Assembly (NCBI RefSeq): GCF_017875465.1
Contig: NZ_JAGGMQ010000001.1
Location: 1,984,001 to 2,048,000 of the forward strand
Origin: Winslowiella toletana
Lineage (GTDB): Bacteria; Pseudomonadota; Gammaproteobacteria; Enterobacterales; Enterobacteriaceae
Direction of reading: 5' to 3'
Length of the DNA stretch: 64,000 nucleotides
The notes beneath the pieces are model-generated. The model was given only the letters and a program-made list of their open reading frames with translations. It was not told where the DNA came from and ran no database searches. Position 1 is the stretch's first letter; the number at the start of each line of letters is the position of its first letter. Positions 49,496 to 59,766 of the stretch are shown here, one piece after another. Both the position numbers and the translations under genes were made by a program.

Positions 49496-50565
49496 TCCAG
49501 ACGCATTCCTGTAATTGAATCAAAAAAGTGTAGCGCGTTTGCCGGCAGATGCAGCCATAAGCTGCTGCCAGGCTCTGGTCGCTCAGTATGCGGCAGGCGC
49601 ACAACCACGTTGTTGCCGCCCCATTTGCCGTGCGCCAGATTATCGGCGCCCAGCATCTCCAGCGTCTCTACGACCAGCGGAATACCATCGGCTTCACGCG
49701 TTGATAGCTGAATATGCTCCGGACGCACGCCCAGCGTCAATGGCCGGTTCGCCCATTTAGTTTTAGCCTGCGGCAGCGGCAGCGCAAGGCCCGGCGACAG
49801 CGCAAAACGCGTACCGTCATGGTTAATGCTGCCTTCCAGCAGGTTCATCGACGGTGCGCCAATAAAGCTGGCGACAAAACGCGTCGCCGGACGCTCATAC
49901 ACTTCCACCGGCGTGCCCAGCTGCTCGACAACCCCTTTGTTCATCACCATCACCCGCTGCGCCAGCGTCATCGCTTCAACCTGATCGTGGGTAACATACA
50001 GACTGGTGGTATTCAGACGGCGATGCAGCAGTTGCAGCTCCAGACGCATCTGAACGCGCAGGCGCGCATCAAGGTTCGACAGCGGTTCATCAAACAGAAA
50101 CACCGCCGGTTCGCGCACAATCGCCCGCCCCATCGCCACACGCTGGCGCTGACCGCCAGATAACTCGCGCGGACGGCGCTGTAACAGCGCATCCAGCTCG
50201 AGACTACGCGCCGCTTCCAGCACCCGCTGGCGAATCTGCTCCTTGCCCATGCCGCGGATTTTCAGGCCGTAAGCCATATTCTGTTCCACACTCATATGGG
50301 GATAGAGCGCGTAGTTCTGAAATACCATCGCAATGCCACGATCTTTCGGTTCCAGATCGGTCACCCGCTGGCTGTCGATCCAGATATCACCGGAAGTCAC
50401 GCGTTCCAGTCCGGCCACCATACGCAACAGCGTCGATTTGCCGCAGCCGGATGGACCAACCATCACCATAAATTCGCCATCATTTATCGTGACATTAAGT
50501 GGCTGAATGACCGCATTTTTGCCGTCATAAGATTTGGTCACCGCCTGAAGTTTTACGCCTGCCAT
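49492..50565 (-). CDS. ugpC: sn-Glycerol-3-phosphate ABC transporter ATPase UgpC
   Basis: This 357-residue ATPase (E. coli: 356) energises glycerol-3-phosphate import. Walker A is GPSGCGKST (about residues 37-45), the signature is [14 protein letters not shown], and Walker B is [12 protein letters not shown], followed by the switch His in VTHD. The C-terminal MOI-type OB-fold regulatory domain (from about 240) resembles MalK. It is 3 bp downstream of ugpE and overlaps ugpQ. Confidence 0.95.
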   Translation of the reverse strand: MAGVKLQAVTKSYDGKNAVIQPLNVTINDGEFMVMVGPSGCGKSTLLRMVAGLERVTSGDIWIDSQRVTDLEPKDRGIAMVFQNYALYPHMSVEQNMAYGLKIRGMGKEQIRQRVLEAARSLELDALLQRRPRELSGGQRQRVAMGRAIVREPAVFLFDEPLSNLDARLRVQMRLELQLLHRRLNTTSLYVTHDQVEAMTLAQRVMVMNKGVVEQLGTPVEVYERPATRFVASFIGAPSMNLLEGSINHDGTRFALSPGLALPLPQAKTKWANRPLTLGVRPEHIQLSTREADGIPLVVETLEMLGADNLAHGKWGGNNVVVRLPHTERPEPGSSLWLHLPANALHFFDSITGMRLE

Positions 50566-50568
50566 CTG

Positions 50569-51414
50569 CTATTTCTCACTCTCAACCAGCCCACGCACAA
50601 AGGCGCGCTGCATTACCATCACCACCACCACCGGTGGAATTAACGTCATTAACATTGCGGCCATCACCAGATTCCACTGAGTGGAACCATCGCCGCTGGA
50701 GATCATGGTGCGAATGCCCGCCACCGCCGTGCCCATACTGTTGTCACTGGTGATCAGAATCGGCCACAGATACTGATTCCAGCCGTAGATAAAGGTGATA
50801 ACAAACAGCGCCGCCAGATTGGTTTTGGACAGCGGCAATACGATATCCCAGAAGAAGCGCATCGGGCTGGCGCCATCGATACGTGCCGCCTCCAGCAGTT
50901 CATCCGGCAGCGACATAAAGAACTGGCGGAACAGGAAAGTCGCGGTAGCAGAGGCCATTAGCGGCAGCGTAAGGCCGGTGTAGCTGTCCAGCAGCTTCAG
51001 ATTAGCGATCACTTCCACCGTCGGGAAAATACGCACTTCGACCGGCAACATCAGGGTGATAAAAATCATCCAGAAAAAGAAGGTGCGCAGCGGAAAACGG
51101 AACCACACCAGCGCAAACGCCGACAGCATCGAGATGCTGATTTTTCCGGTGGTAATCGCCAGCGACATAATGGTGCTGTTGAGCAGCAACACGCCAATCG
51201 GTGCGCTGTTGCTGCTGACGCCGTTATGCCAGATGGTGCTGATGTTTTCCCACAGATGGCCGCCAGGGATCAGCGTCATCGGCACCTGGTAGATGGCGAC
51301 GTTATCCAGCGTCGCGGCGACAAACGCCACATACAGCGGAAACAGAATGGTCAGAATGCCAAGGATAAGGATGGTGTGGCTGAAAAAAGTCAGCCCGGGG
51401 CGATTTTCGATCAT
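50569..51414 (-). CDS. ugpE: Glycerol-3-phosphate ABC transporter permease UgpE
   Basis: This 281-residue inner-membrane permease (E. coli: 281) has six hydrophobic segments. The EAA coupling loop is [23 protein letters not shown], which contacts UgpC. It pairs with UgpA to form the translocation pore. Its ATG overlaps the ugpA stop by 4 bp, consistent with equal synthesis of the two permeases. Confidence 0.95.
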   Translation of the reverse strand: MIENRPGLTFFSHTILILGILTILFPLYVAFVAATLDNVAIYQVPMTLIPGGHLWENISTIWHNGVSSNSAPIGVLLLNSTIMSLAITTGKISISMLSAFALVWFRFPLRTFFFWMIFITLMLPVEVRIFPTVEVIANLKLLDSYTGLTLPLMASATATFLFRQFFMSLPDELLEAARIDGASPMRFFWDIVLPLSKTNLAALFVITFIYGWNQYLWPILITSDNSMGTAVAGIRTMISSGDGSTQWNLVMAAMLMTLIPPVVVVMVMQRAFVRGLVESEK

Positions 51415-52298
51415 TGGTAACGCACCTTACGCTCGACATAGCGGAACTGGATTACCGTCAGCGCAATCACCAGTAACATCAGCACCACCGATTGTGCGGC
51501 TGATGAGGAGAGATCCAGACCGGTAAAGCCTTCACGATAAATTTTGTAGATCAGCGTGGTGGTGGACTGCACCGGGCCGCCCGCCGTCGCGGCATCGATC
51601 ACCGGGAAGGTATCGAAGAAGGCGTAAACCAGATTGACCACCAGCAGGAAGAAGCTCACTGGCGCAATCAGCGGCAGTGACAAATGGAAGAAGCGGCGTA
51701 CCGGACCGGCGCCATCAATCGCGGCGGCTTCCACCAGTGAACGCGGTATTGACTGCAACGCGGCAAAGAAGAACAGAAAGTTGTAACTTACCTGCTGCCA
51801 GACCGAAGCCAGCACCACCAGGAACATCGCCTGGCCACTGTTTTGCGCATGGTTCCAGTCGTAACCCAGCAGACCAAGAAAATGGGTAATCAGACCCAGG
51901 CCGGGGTTAAACAGAAACATCCACAGCACCGCAGCGATGGCGGGCGCGACCGCATAGGGCAGCAGCAGCATCGTCTGATAGAAACCTTTCAGGCGCACCA
52001 CATAGTCAACCAGCGCGGCGAAAAACAGCGAAATCAGCAGACCACAGCCGGTCACCAGTCCGCTAAAGATCAGCGTAGTCCAGAATGAGGCGAGATAATA
52101 TTCATCGTTAAATAGCTGGGTGAAGTTTGCCAGCCCGACAAAATGGCTGGATAAGCCGAAAGGGTCGACGCTCTGCACTGAATACCATAGTGCTTCACCG
52201 GCGGGCCAGATAAAGAAGATCGCGGTGATCAGCAGTTGTGGCAACACCAGCAGATAGGGTAACCAGCTGGTACGAAAACCAGGACGAACAGAGGACAT
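51411..52298 (-). CDS. ugpA: Glycerol-3-phosphate ABC transporter permease UgpA
   Basis: This 295-residue permease (E. coli: 295) has six hydrophobic segments and the EAA loop [23 protein letters not shown]. It is the partner of UgpE. It is separated from the upstream ugpB by 100 bp containing an inverted REP pair, whereas the downstream genes are tightly overlapped. Confidence 0.95.
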   Translation of the reverse strand: MSSVRPGFRTSWLPYLLVLPQLLITAIFFIWPAGEALWYSVQSVDPFGLSSHFVGLANFTQLFNDEYYLASFWTTLIFSGLVTGCGLLISLFFAALVDYVVRLKGFYQTMLLLPYAVAPAIAAVLWMFLFNPGLGLITHFLGLLGYDWNHAQNSGQAMFLVVLASVWQQVSYNFLFFFAALQSIPRSLVEAAAIDGAGPVRRFFHLSLPLIAPVSFFLLVVNLVYAFFDTFPVIDAATAGGPVQSTTTLIYKIYREGFTGLDLSSSAAQSVVLMLLVIALTVIQFRYVERKVRYQ

Positions 52299-52325
52299 AG
52301 TTTAGCTCGGGGTTCGGAATGCGAC

Positions 52326-52391
52326 GGGCGGCAAGAACGCCGCCCCTACGGGCCAGGACCATTTTCTGTAGGGGCGGCGTTCTCGCCGCCC
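52326..52391. repeat. BIME: inverted REP pair between ugpB and ugpA
   Basis: First copy: GGGCGGCA-AGAA-CGCCGCCC-CTAC (52326-52349). Second copy: GTAG-GGGCGGCG-TTCT-CGCCGCCC (52368-52391). It fills most of the 100-bp gap inside the operon, directly 3' of ugpB. By analogy with the malE-malF REP of E. coli it could stabilise the upstream ugpB message. Confidence 0.9.
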
Positions 52392-52398
52392 GTTCAGA

Positions 52399-53718
52399 TT
52401 ATTTCACCTGTTGTTCAAAGCGACGCAGCAGCAGGTTGCCGCGTTCAACTGAGGTATCCAGAGCCGCTTGTGGTGTTTTCTTACCGGTCCACACGCCTTC
52501 CAGCTCTTCATCAACAATGGTGCGAATCTGCGGCATATTGCCTAAACGCATCCCTTTGGTGAAAGGTAATGGCGGCTTGTTCAGCATCTGACGGGTGGCG
52601 ATATCGGCGCCCGGGTTTTTGTCATAGAAGCCCGATTTGCGCGTCAGCTCATAAGCGGCGGTGGTGATCGGCAGATAGCCGGTTTTCTGATGCCATTCCG
52701 CGGCGATTTCCGGCTGCGCGAGGAACTGCATAAACTCGGCTACACCTTTGTAAGTGCTGGCATCTTTGCCTTTCATCACCCACAGGCTGGCGCCGCCGAT
52801 AATGGCGTTTTGCGGCGCTTCCGGCACGGTGGCGTCGTAAGGCATCATGCCGACACCGTAGTTAAATTTGGCGTAGTGGCGGATATCGGCCAGCGAACCG
52901 GAAGAGGCGGTGGTGATCGCACAGTCACCGCTGTAGAACTTCTCGGTGGACTCATCTTTGCGGCCAAAATAGGTGAAATCACCCTTCTTATTCATATCGG
53001 CCAGCAGCTGGATATGACGAACCTGAACCGGTTTATTGAACTCCAGTACCGCATCGGTGCCGCTAAAGCCATTATTCTGCGTGGCGACCGGCAGGGCATG
53101 CCAGGCGCTGAAGTTTTCGATCTGAATCCAGCCCTGCCAGCCACTGGCGTAGCCGCACTTCATGCCAGCGGCACGCAGTTTGCTGCTATAAGCGGCCAGA
53201 TCCTGCCAGGTTTTCGGTGGCTGTTCCGGATCCAGCCCGGCTTTTTTAAATGCATCTTTGTTGTAGTACAGCACCGGGGTGGAGCTGTTAAACGGCTGGG
53301 AAATCAGATGGCCGGTTTTGGCGTCGCTGTAGTAACCGGATACCGTCGGTACAAACTGCGACTCATCAAAGGTGATGCCTGCATCTTTAAATACGTCATA
53401 CACCGGCTTAATGGCCTGGGACGCCATCATCGTCGCGGTGCCCACTTCGTATACCTGCAAAATGGCTGGCGCGGTGCCGGTACGCACGGCAGCGATACCT
53501 GCCGCCAGGCTCTGGTCATATTTGCCTTTATATACCGGGACAATTTTGTAATCAGGGTGAGCCTGGTTAAAACGCTGAGCCAGAGAATCAACCTCTTTCC
53601 CTAACTCGCCGTCCATGGAGTGCCAGAATGGGATGTCGGTTGCAGCCAGAGCCTGGCCGGACAGCGCGAATCCCAGCACGATACTCAGTGCGGTATGACG
53701 AAATGTGGTGGATGACAT
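52399..53718 (-). CDS. ugpB: Periplasmic glycerol-3-phosphate-binding protein UgpB
   Basis: From the ATG at 53718 the precursor has 439 residues (E. coli: 438), with a signal peptide ending SGQALA before [26 protein letters not shown]. It captures glycerol-3-phosphate and glycerophosphodiesters in the periplasm. An in-frame ATG at 53736 and a longer frame to 53787 exist; the 53718 start has GGGAA upstream and matches the family length. Two PhoB-box-like repeats lie 60-115 bp upstream. Confidence 0.94.
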   Translation of the reverse strand: MSSTTFRHTALSIVLGFALSGQALAATDIPFWHSMDGELGKEVDSLAQRFNQAHPDYKIVPVYKGKYDQSLAAGIAAVRTGTAPAILQVYEVGTATMMASQAIKPVYDVFKDAGITFDESQFVPTVSGYYSDAKTGHLISQPFNSSTPVLYYNKDAFKKAGLDPEQPPKTWQDLAAYSSKLRAAGMKCGYASGWQGWIQIENFSAWHALPVATQNNGFSGTDAVLEFNKPVQVRHIQLLADMNKKGDFTYFGRKDESTEKFYSGDCAITTASSGSLADIRHYAKFNYGVGMMPYDATVPEAPQNAIIGGASLWVMKGKDASTYKGVAEFMQFLAQPEIAAEWHQKTGYLPITTAAYELTRKSGFYDKNPGADIATRQMLNKPPLPFTKGMRLGNMPQIRTIVDEELEGVWTGKKTPQAALDTSVERGNLLLRRFEQQVK

Positions 53719-53780
53719 ATCAGTTTCCCATGACATGATTGTTACGCGCGATTTCACGCCTTTTATGTTCGGGAAGTAAC

Positions 53781-53833
53781 ATGACATGCAAAAATGACAG
53801 TGAGATAAACGTCTTATGACGGGAATGTGACAG
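53781..53833 (-). promoter_or_regulatory. Two Pho-box-like sites upstream of ugpB
   Basis: On the minus strand CTGTCAC-ATTC-CCGTCAT (53833-53816) and CTGTCAT-TTTTG-CATGTCAT (53800-53781) match the paired CTGTCAT repeats bound by PhoB. They lie upstream of ugpB, as in the phosphate-starvation-induced ugp promoter of E. coli. Confidence 0.75.
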
Positions 53834-53858
53834 GGAGGTGACGGGGTGATACTGATAC

Positions 53859-53917
53859 GGGAGCCGATAATGGCTCCCCTGGGGCGTACTTCACGGGCGG
53901 CGTTCTCGTCGCCCGTG
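53859..53917. repeat. Composite repeat between ugpB promoter and livF end
   Basis: GGGAGCC-GATAAT-GGCTCCC (53859-53878, second repeat family) is followed by CACGGGCGGCG-TTCT-CGTCGCCCGTG (53892-53917, first family, one mismatch). They lie just past the livF stop on the minus strand, where they can form its 3' end. Confidence 0.8.
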
Positions 53918-53924
53918 GTATCGG

Positions 53925-54638
53925 TTAGCCGCCGAGATAAGCGCTTCTGACCGCCTCATTAGCCAGCAACGCGTCGCCGGTATCTTCCAGCACCACATGG
54001 CCATTTTCCAGCACGTAGCCACGGTCGGCCAGCTTCAGCGCCTGATTGGCATTCTGCTCCACCAGGAAGATGGTCATGCCCTCTTTGCGCAATTGCTCAA
54101 TGGTGTCAAAAATCTGCTGGATAATAATCGGCGCCAGACCCAGCGATGGCTCATCCAGCAGCAACAGACGCGGCTGGCTCATCAGCGCACGGCCAATCGC
54201 CAGCATCTGCTGCTCACCGCCGGACATGGTGCCGGCACGCTGCACACGGCGCTCCAGCAGGCGCGGAAACAGTGCATAAACGCGCTGAATACGCTCCTGA
54301 TACTGTTTCTTCTCCGCAAAGAAACCGCCCATCGCCAGATTCTCTTCCACCGTCATGCGTGAAAACACGCGACGCCCTTCCGGTACGATGGCAATCGCTT
54401 CACGCATAATGCGCGCCGTTTGCCAGTCGGTAATCTCTTTACCGTCAAAGCTGATGCTGCCGGTGGTGGCGCGCGGTTCGCCGCACAGGGTGCCGAGCAG
54501 CGTGGTTTTACCGGCGCCGTTGGCGCCAATCAGGGTCACAATCTCCCCCTGATTGATATGCAGACTGACATCATGCAACGCCTGGATTTTGCCGTAATGG
54601 GTACTGACGTTGCTTAAGGTTAAAATCGGGTTCGCCAT
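53925..54638 (-). CDS. livF: Branched-chain amino acid ABC transporter ATPase LivF
   Basis: From the ATG at 54638 the protein has 237 residues, as in E. coli. Walker A is GANGAGKTT, the signature is [15 protein letters not shown], and Walker B is [12 protein letters not shown]. It works with LivG on the LivHM permease to import leucine, isoleucine and valine. The start lies 1 bp after the livG stop. Confidence 0.95.
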   Translation of the reverse strand: MANPILTLSNVSTHYGKIQALHDVSLHINQGEIVTLIGANGAGKTTLLGTLCGEPRATTGSISFDGKEITDWQTARIMREAIAIVPEGRRVFSRMTVEENLAMGGFFAEKKQYQERIQRVYALFPRLLERRVQRAGTMSGGEQQMLAIGRALMSQPRLLLLDEPSLGLAPIIIQQIFDTIEQLRKEGMTIFLVEQNANQALKLADRGYVLENGHVVLEDTGDALLANEAVRSAYLGG

Positions 54639-54639
54639 C

Positions 54640-55407
54640 TTACGCCTCACCTAAATATGCGCGGATAACATCCGGGTTATTGCGGATCTCTTCCGGTTTG
54701 CCATTCGCCAGCGGCGTTCCCTGATTGACCACATAAATACGGTCGGAAATTCCCATTACCAGCTTCATATCGTGTTCAATTAACAGCACTGACACCTTAT
54801 GCTCACCACGCAGTTCGGCAATCAGCTCATCCAGTTCGTGGGTTTCACGCGGATTAAGACCGGCGGCCGGTTCGTCAAGCATCAGGATCTCCGGCTGCGT
54901 CACCATGCAGCGGGCAATTTCCAGCCGGCGTTGCTGACCATAAGCCAGATTACCCGCCTGACGGTTAGCCATCTCCAGCAAACCGACGCGCTGCAACCAG
55001 GCAGCGGCACGATCCAGCGCGTCGCTTTCGCTTTTACGAAACGCCGGGGTTTTCAGCAGGCCGGAAAATACGCCGCTTTTCAGATGCTGATGCTGCGCCA
55101 CTAACAGGTTTTCAATCACCGTCATTTCGCGGAACAGACGCACATGCTGGAAGGTGCGCACAATCCCCATGCGGGCAATCTTCTGCCCCGGCAGACCTTC
55201 CAGATGCTGATCTCGCAGCTTGATGGTGCCGCCGGTCGGCCGGTAAAAGCCGGTGAGGCAGTTAAACACCGTGGTTTTACCGGCACCGTTTGGCCCAATC
55301 AGCGAAACGATCTCCTGCGGATGCAGTTCCAGCTTTACATTGTTGACCGCCAGCAGGCCGCCAAAGCGCATCATCAGGCCATCTACTGCTAACAAAGGCT
55401 GACTCAT
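54640..55407 (-). CDS. livG: Branched-chain amino acid ABC transporter ATPase LivG
   Basis: This 255-residue ATPase (E. coli: 255) has Walker [10 protein letters not shown], the degenerate HAA-type signature [15 protein letters not shown], and Walker [14 protein letters not shown]. It forms the second nucleotide-binding subunit. Its ATG overlaps the livM stop by 4 bp. Confidence 0.95.
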   Translation of the reverse strand: MSQPLLAVDGLMMRFGGLLAVNNVKLELHPQEIVSLIGPNGAGKTTVFNCLTGFYRPTGGTIKLRDQHLEGLPGQKIARMGIVRTFQHVRLFREMTVIENLLVAQHQHLKSGVFSGLLKTPAFRKSESDALDRAAAWLQRVGLLEMANRQAGNLAYGQQRRLEIARCMVTQPEILMLDEPAAGLNPRETHELDELIAELRGEHKVSVLLIEHDMKLVMGISDRIYVVNQGTPLANGKPEEIRNNPDVIRAYLGEA

Positions 55408-56678
55408 GCCTGCTCTCCTTTTGCGTCACGTTTCAGCTTCAGCTGCGGGCGCTGCATCGGCAGCAGGCCCTGTGGACGCCAGATCATCATCAGCACCATC
55501 AGACCACCCAGCACTAACATGCTGTATTCATTCAGATCACGCATCATTTCGCGCGATACCACCAGCAGAATCGCCGCGAGGATCACCGCAAACTGCGATC
55601 CCATGCCACCGAGCACCACAATCGCCAGCACAAAGGCGGATTCGGCAAAGGTGAAGGATTCCGGGCTGACAAATCCCTGGCGCGCCGCAAACAGCGTACC
55701 GGCAAACCCGGCAAAGGCGGCGCTGATGGTAAAAGCAGTGAGTTTGATGCGACGCGGGCTGAGACCCAGCGATCGACAGGCAATCTCATCTTCCCGCAAC
55801 GCTTCCCACGCGCGGCCCAGCGGCATACGCAGTAAGCGATTAATCACAAACAGGGTCAGCACCACCAGCAGTACCGCTACCATATACAGGAAGATAATGC
55901 GGTCGCCCGGATCATATTGCAGGCCAAAGAAATTATGGAAGGTATCCCAGCCGCCATCGCGAACGCTGCGGTTGAACTCCAGGCCAAAGAAGGTCGGTTT
56001 CGGGATCTGGCTGATGCCGTTAGGGCCACCGGTAATCTCGGTGTTATTCAGCAACAGGATACGTACGATTTCGCCGAAGCCAAGGGTGACAATCGCCAGA
56101 TAGTCGCCGCGCAGGCGCAATACCGGGAAGCCCAGCAGCAGGCCAAACATTGCCGACACCAGCCCCGCCAGCGGCAGACACTGCCAGAAGCCAAGGCCGT
56201 AATAGTGATTCAGCAGCGCAAAGGTATAGGCGCCAATCGCGTAAAAGCCGCCGTAGCCCAGCACCAGCAGGCCAGATAAGCCCACCACCACATTCAGGCC
56301 GAGGCCAAGCATCACGTAGATCAGCGTCAGGGTGGCGATATCCACCGTGCCGCGCGACACCACAAATGGCCAGACTACCGCAGCAATAATCAGCGCCAGC
56401 GCCAGCAGTTTTTGCTTCGGCGTGGAGCCATCAAAACCCGGCAGCACAAAAGCCGGGCTGGAGATTTTCTTCAGGCCGCTTTGCATCATCGGACGCATCA
56501 GCTGGAAGAAAAACACCACCGCACAACCAACGGCAATCCAGTTCCAGCGCACGCTACCGGCGTTATTGACCACCAGCTGCGTACCATCAAGGTTCAGACG
56601 CAGCCCCATAAAAAAGGCGGCCAGAATCAGCAGCATCAACGCCGAGACCATGGCATTGACCAGGTTAAGCTGTTTCAT
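55404..56678 (-). CDS. livM: Branched-chain amino acid ABC transporter permease LivM
   Basis: This 424-residue permease (E. coli: 425) has an extended N-terminal hydrophobic region and about ten membrane segments in total. [31 protein letters not shown] and the coupling stretch [19 protein letters not shown] are typical of the family. It overlaps livH by 4 bp. Confidence 0.95.
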   Translation of the reverse strand: MKQLNLVNAMVSALMLLILAAFFMGLRLNLDGTQLVVNNAGSVRWNWIAVGCAVVFFFQLMRPMMQSGLKKISSPAFVLPGFDGSTPKQKLLALALIIAAVVWPFVVSRGTVDIATLTLIYVMLGLGLNVVVGLSGLLVLGYGGFYAIGAYTFALLNHYYGLGFWQCLPLAGLVSAMFGLLLGFPVLRLRGDYLAIVTLGFGEIVRILLLNNTEITGGPNGISQIPKPTFFGLEFNRSVRDGGWDTFHNFFGLQYDPGDRIIFLYMVAVLLVVLTLFVINRLLRMPLGRAWEALREDEIACRSLGLSPRRIKLTAFTISAAFAGFAGTLFAARQGFVSPESFTFAESAFVLAIVVLGGMGSQFAVILAAILLVVSREMMRDLNEYSMLVLGGLMVLMMIWRPQGLLPMQRPQLKLKRDAKGEQA

Positions 56679-57601
56679 ACTTTTTCCACCTCCGGACGAC
56701 CAAGGATACCGGTCGGCATCACCAGCAACACCACGATCAGCAGCGCGAAGGAGACTGCATCTTTATATTCGGTACTCAGGTAAGCGGAAGTCAGGGCTTC
56801 AGCGATACCCAGAATCAGGCCGCCCAGCATCGCGCCAGGGATACTGCCAATGCCGCCCAGAACCGCCGCGGTGAAGGCTTTCATCCCGGCCATAAAGCCG
56901 ATATAGGGGTTAATCACACCGTAGAACTGGCCCAGTAATACCCCAGCCACGGCCGCCATCGCCGCGCCAATAACAAAGGTCAGCGAGATCACGCGGTCAG
57001 TGTTAATCCCCAGCAGGCTGGCCATTTTCAGGTCTTCGGCACAGGCGCGACAGGCGCGGCCCATACGGGAATAGCGGATAAATACCGTCAGGGCCAGCAT
57101 CGCAAGGAAGGTGACCGACCAGATCACCAGCTGCATGGCGGAGATGGTGGCGGCGAAACCGTTGCTTTCACCCAGCGTCCACTGCCCGGTGATCAGGCTC
57201 GGCAGCGCCAGATCGCGTGAGCCTTGTGTCAGGCTGACGTAGTTTTGCAAAAATATCGACATCCCGATGGCTGAGATCAGCGCAATCAGGCGCTTGGAGG
57301 AGCGGACCGGCTTATAAGCCACGCGCTCAATACTCCAGCCATAGGCGCTGGCGATCACAATCGCCATAATGAAACCGGCGCCGATCAGGATCCAGCCGAC
57401 ATCAATGCCCATCATCATCAACGCGGCGATAACAATAAACGAGACGTAGCTGCCGATCATATACACTTCGCCGTGAGCGAAGTTGATCATGCCGATAATG
57501 CCGTAAACCATGGTGTAGCCAATGGCAATCAGCGCATAGGTGCTGCCCAACGTCACGCCGTTGAACATTTGCTGCAGAAAGTAGAGAAACTGCTCGGACA
57601 T
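56675..57601 (-). CDS. livH: Branched-chain amino acid ABC transporter permease LivH
   Basis: This 308-residue permease (E. coli: 308) has about eight hydrophobic segments. Typical motifs are [32 protein letters not shown] and the coupling loop [20 protein letters not shown]. It is the first membrane gene after livK, separated from it by 157 bp of repeat-rich DNA. Confidence 0.95.
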   Translation of the reverse strand: MSEQFLYFLQQMFNGVTLGSTYALIAIGYTMVYGIIGMINFAHGEVYMIGSYVSFIVIAALMMMGIDVGWILIGAGFIMAIVIASAYGWSIERVAYKPVRSSKRLIALISAIGMSIFLQNYVSLTQGSRDLALPSLITGQWTLGESNGFAATISAMQLVIWSVTFLAMLALTVFIRYSRMGRACRACAEDLKMASLLGINTDRVISLTFVIGAAMAAVAGVLLGQFYGVINPYIGFMAGMKAFTAAVLGGIGSIPGAMLGGLILGIAEALTSAYLSTEYKDAVSFALLIVVLLVMPTGILGRPEVEKV

Positions 57602-57650
57602 ACCTTAATTACCTTACAAATCCGCACAGGCGGAAGGTACAAAACGTCAC

Positions 57651-57742
57651 GGGCGGCGAGAATGCCGCCGCGGGTCGTGCAAATCATCGGCACGGGCGGC
57701 GATAACGCCGCCCTTACAGCAGGGGAGCCGTTATCGGCTCCC
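57651..57742. repeat. Triple REP cluster between livK and livH
   Basis: Three palindromes: GGGCGGCG-AGAA-TGCCGCCG (57651-57670), GGGCGGCG-ATAA-CGCCGCCC-TTAC (57694-57717), and second-family GGGAGCC-GTTATC-GGCTCCC (57723-57742). They sit directly 3' of the livK stop on the minus strand and upstream of livH. The position is the same as that of the ugpB-ugpA pair. Confidence 0.9.
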
Positions 57743-57758
57743 GTTGCAACGCCAGATG

Positions 57759-58874
57759 TTACTTAACCGCGGTTGAAGTGCCATCGGCATGCCATTTAAA
57801 TACGCCGAACTCAAAGCCTTTCAGATCGCCTTTCGCGTCCCAGCTCAGGTCGCCCATTACCGTTGGTACCGGCTGGCCTTCCTTCAGGTTTTTGACGATC
57901 GCTTCCGGCTCTTCGCTTTTGCTACGTTCCATCGCGGTGGTCAGTGATTGCAGCGCGGCGTAGGTCGTCCAGACAAACGGACCGGTAGGATCCAGTTTCT
58001 TCGCTTTCAGCGCATCAACAATCGGTTTGTTGGCAGGAACCTGGTCATAGCGCTTCGGCAGGGTAACCAGCATGCCTTCAGAGGCGGCACCGGCGATATT
58101 AGACAGCGAGGAGTTACCCACGCCCTCTGGTCCCATAAAGCCGGTTTTCAGGCCAGCAGCACGTGCCTGACGCAGAATCTGGCCCATTTCCGGGTAGTAA
58201 CCGCCGAAGTAAACAAAATCGACGTTCTCTTTCTTCAGACGCGCCACCAGCGTGGAGAAGTCTTTATCACCGGCAGTCACACCTTCAAACAGCACCACAT
58301 TGCCGCCCGCTTTTTTCAGGCTCTCCTGCACGGAACGCGCGAGGCCTTCACCGTACTGCTGCTTATCATGCACCACGGCGATACGCTGCGGTTTGATTTC
58401 ATCAAGGATATATTTGGCCGCCGTAGGTCCCTGATCGGAGTCCAGACCAGTGGTACGCATAATCATCTTATAACCACGGGTGGTCAGGTCAGCATTGGTG
58501 GCTGCCGGGGTGATCATCACGATACCTTCATCTTCATAGATATCAGAAGCCGGTTGCGTCGATGAGGAGCAGAGGTGGCCGATAACATAACGGATACCGT
58601 CGTTAATCACTTTGTTAGCGACCGCAACGGCTTGTTTCGGGTCACAGGCGTCGTCATATTCCACGCCGACCAGTTTGTCACCGTTAACGCCACCTTTAGC
58701 GTTGATGTCAGCGATGGCTTGTTTGGCGCCAGTGAATTCCATATCGCCATATTGCGCTACCGGGCCGGACATCGCCCCAACGATGGCAACTTTAATCTCT
58801 TTTGCCATTGCCGCGTGGCTCATCGCCAACGCAACGCAACCTGCCAGAAACGCGCTACCTTTACTGATTTTCAT
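57759..58874 (-). CDS. livK: Leucine/branched-chain amino acid-binding protein LivK
   Basis: From the ATG at 58874 the precursor has 371 residues, with a signal peptide ending MSHAAMA before [23 protein letters not shown]. It is a type I periplasmic-binding protein for leucine-type substrates (E. coli LivK: 369). The conserved Cys pair (YDDACDPKQ...GHLCSSST) is present. GGGGAAG precedes the start; the frame open to 58979 is upstream noise. No separate livJ is present in the window, so this may be the only Liv-binding protein gene at this locus. Confidence 0.94.
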   Translation of the reverse strand: MKISKGSAFLAGCVALAMSHAAMAKEIKVAIVGAMSGPVAQYGDMEFTGAKQAIADINAKGGVNGDKLVGVEYDDACDPKQAVAVANKVINDGIRYVIGHLCSSSTQPASDIYEDEGIVMITPAATNADLTTRGYKMIMRTTGLDSDQGPTAAKYILDEIKPQRIAVVHDKQQYGEGLARSVQESLKKAGGNVVLFEGVTAGDKDFSTLVARLKKENVDFVYFGGYYPEMGQILRQARAAGLKTGFMGPEGVGNSSLSNIAGAASEGMLVTLPKRYDQVPANKPIVDALKAKKLDPTGPFVWTTYAALQSLTTAMERSKSEEPEAIVKNLKEGQPVPTVMGDLSWDAKGDLKGFEFGVFKWHADGTSTAVK

Positions 58875-59273
58875 CCGCACTTCCCCATCTGTTTGTCTGT
58901 TGTGTGATTGCTGGTTATTTTTTGCCGGATTTCGCTTAAAAACGCTTAGCTTATAAAGAGTTAGAAGGTAAACCGGCATTTTTTATGGATAAGGCTTTAT
59001 TTTTCAGGTTATTAAACAGGAATTTTCTTCTGTAAATCAACTGACATATGCAGAAACTCGCGGGCGTTACAGCATAATTACCTGGCACTATTGATGGCAT
59101 AACAGGCAATAAGCCAGCTGTTTATGCTGCAATAATAGCCGCAACCTGACATTTTGATCGGGTAATGGCGCGCATCAAAAACAGATCGCGTCGTTTTGGT
59201 CGGGGAAAAGTTACGCGCCCCGTAGCCAACATATTCGCTACAATATGCCTTTGTTACATATCGGGTGGGATTT
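58875..59273. other. livK / panM divergent intergenic region
   Basis: This 399 bp stretch must hold the livK (minus) and panM (plus) promoters. It is AT-rich next to livK. Unlike E. coli there is no livJ gene here. I see no REP or ERIC copy. A 125-codon minus-strand frame (59078-59455) overlapping panM is not credible. Confidence 0.4.
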
Positions 59274-59690
59274 ATGAAACTGACCATCATACGGCTGCAA
59301 CAATTCAGCGTGCAGGATCGACTGGATCTGGGCAAAGTGTGGCCGGAAAAGGAGATTGCGGCACTGGAAGGCACGCTGGATGAACAGCACCGGTTGTATG
59401 CCGCGCGCTTTAACGATCGACTGCTGGGAGCATTAATGCTGGAGATCGGCGGCACACAGGGGAGGATTTATGCCTTGCAGGTGCGTGAAGTAACCCGTCG
59501 TCGCGGTGTTGGTCACTATTTACTGCAAGAGACAGTGGCGCAGAATCCTGCCGTCAGCGAATGGTGGATTGCGCAGGATGGCAGTGAACAACCAGCGGTA
59601 ATCGCAGCTTTTATGCAGGCTGCTGGTTTTCGTCAACAGGCGGATGGTTGGGTTAAACCGGGCGGCGAGAACGCCGCCCCTAAATTGTAG
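59274..59690 (+). CDS. panM: PanD maturation factor PanM, with a repeat-encoded tail
   Basis: This 138-residue GNAT-fold protein (E. coli PanM: 127) starts at 59274 (MKLTIIRL, as in E. coli; GGTGGGA upstream). PanM (PanZ) with acetyl-CoA promotes self-cleavage of aspartate decarboxylase proenzyme and tunes beta-alanine/CoA synthesis. The CoA-binding VREVTRRRGVGHYLLQE is intact. After GWVKP the protein continues GGENAAPKL, which is encoded by a REP palindrome (59660-59683) overlapping the gene end; E. coli PanM stops at the equivalent of GWEK. It is adjacent to livK and rpoH, as in enterics. Confidence 0.93.
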   Translation: MKLTIIRLQQFSVQDRLDLGKVWPEKEIAALEGTLDEQHRLYAARFNDRLLGALMLEIGGTQGRIYALQVREVTRRRGVGHYLLQETVAQNPAVSEWWIAQDGSEQPAVIAAFMQAAGFRQQADGWVKPGGENAAPKL

Positions 59691-59746
59691 GGGAGCCGTT
59701 TTGGCTCCTGTGGAAACAGAAAGGGCGGCCATCTGGCCGCCCCTGC
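59660..59746. repeat. Triple REP cluster at the panM-rpoH junction
   Basis: GGGCGGCG-AGAA-CGCCGCCC-CTAA (59660-59683, inside the panM 3' end); GTAG-GGGAGCC-GTTTT-GGCTCCT (59687-59709, second family); and GGGCGGCC-ATCT-GGCCGCCC-CTGC (59723-59746). The cluster separates convergent panM and rpoH. Confidence 0.88.
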
Positions 59747-59766
59747 GAACACGTTAACGCAATGCG

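Noticed and set aside
59078..59455. 125-codon minus-strand frame across livK-panM gap and panM
   Set aside because: It overlaps panM antisense, is Ser/Cys-rich without motifs and has no plausible Shine-Dalgarno.
57651..59746. CRISPR-like array from the recurrent palindromes
   Set aside because: Copies are irregularly spaced at gene ends, in both orientations, without uniform spacers or cas genes.
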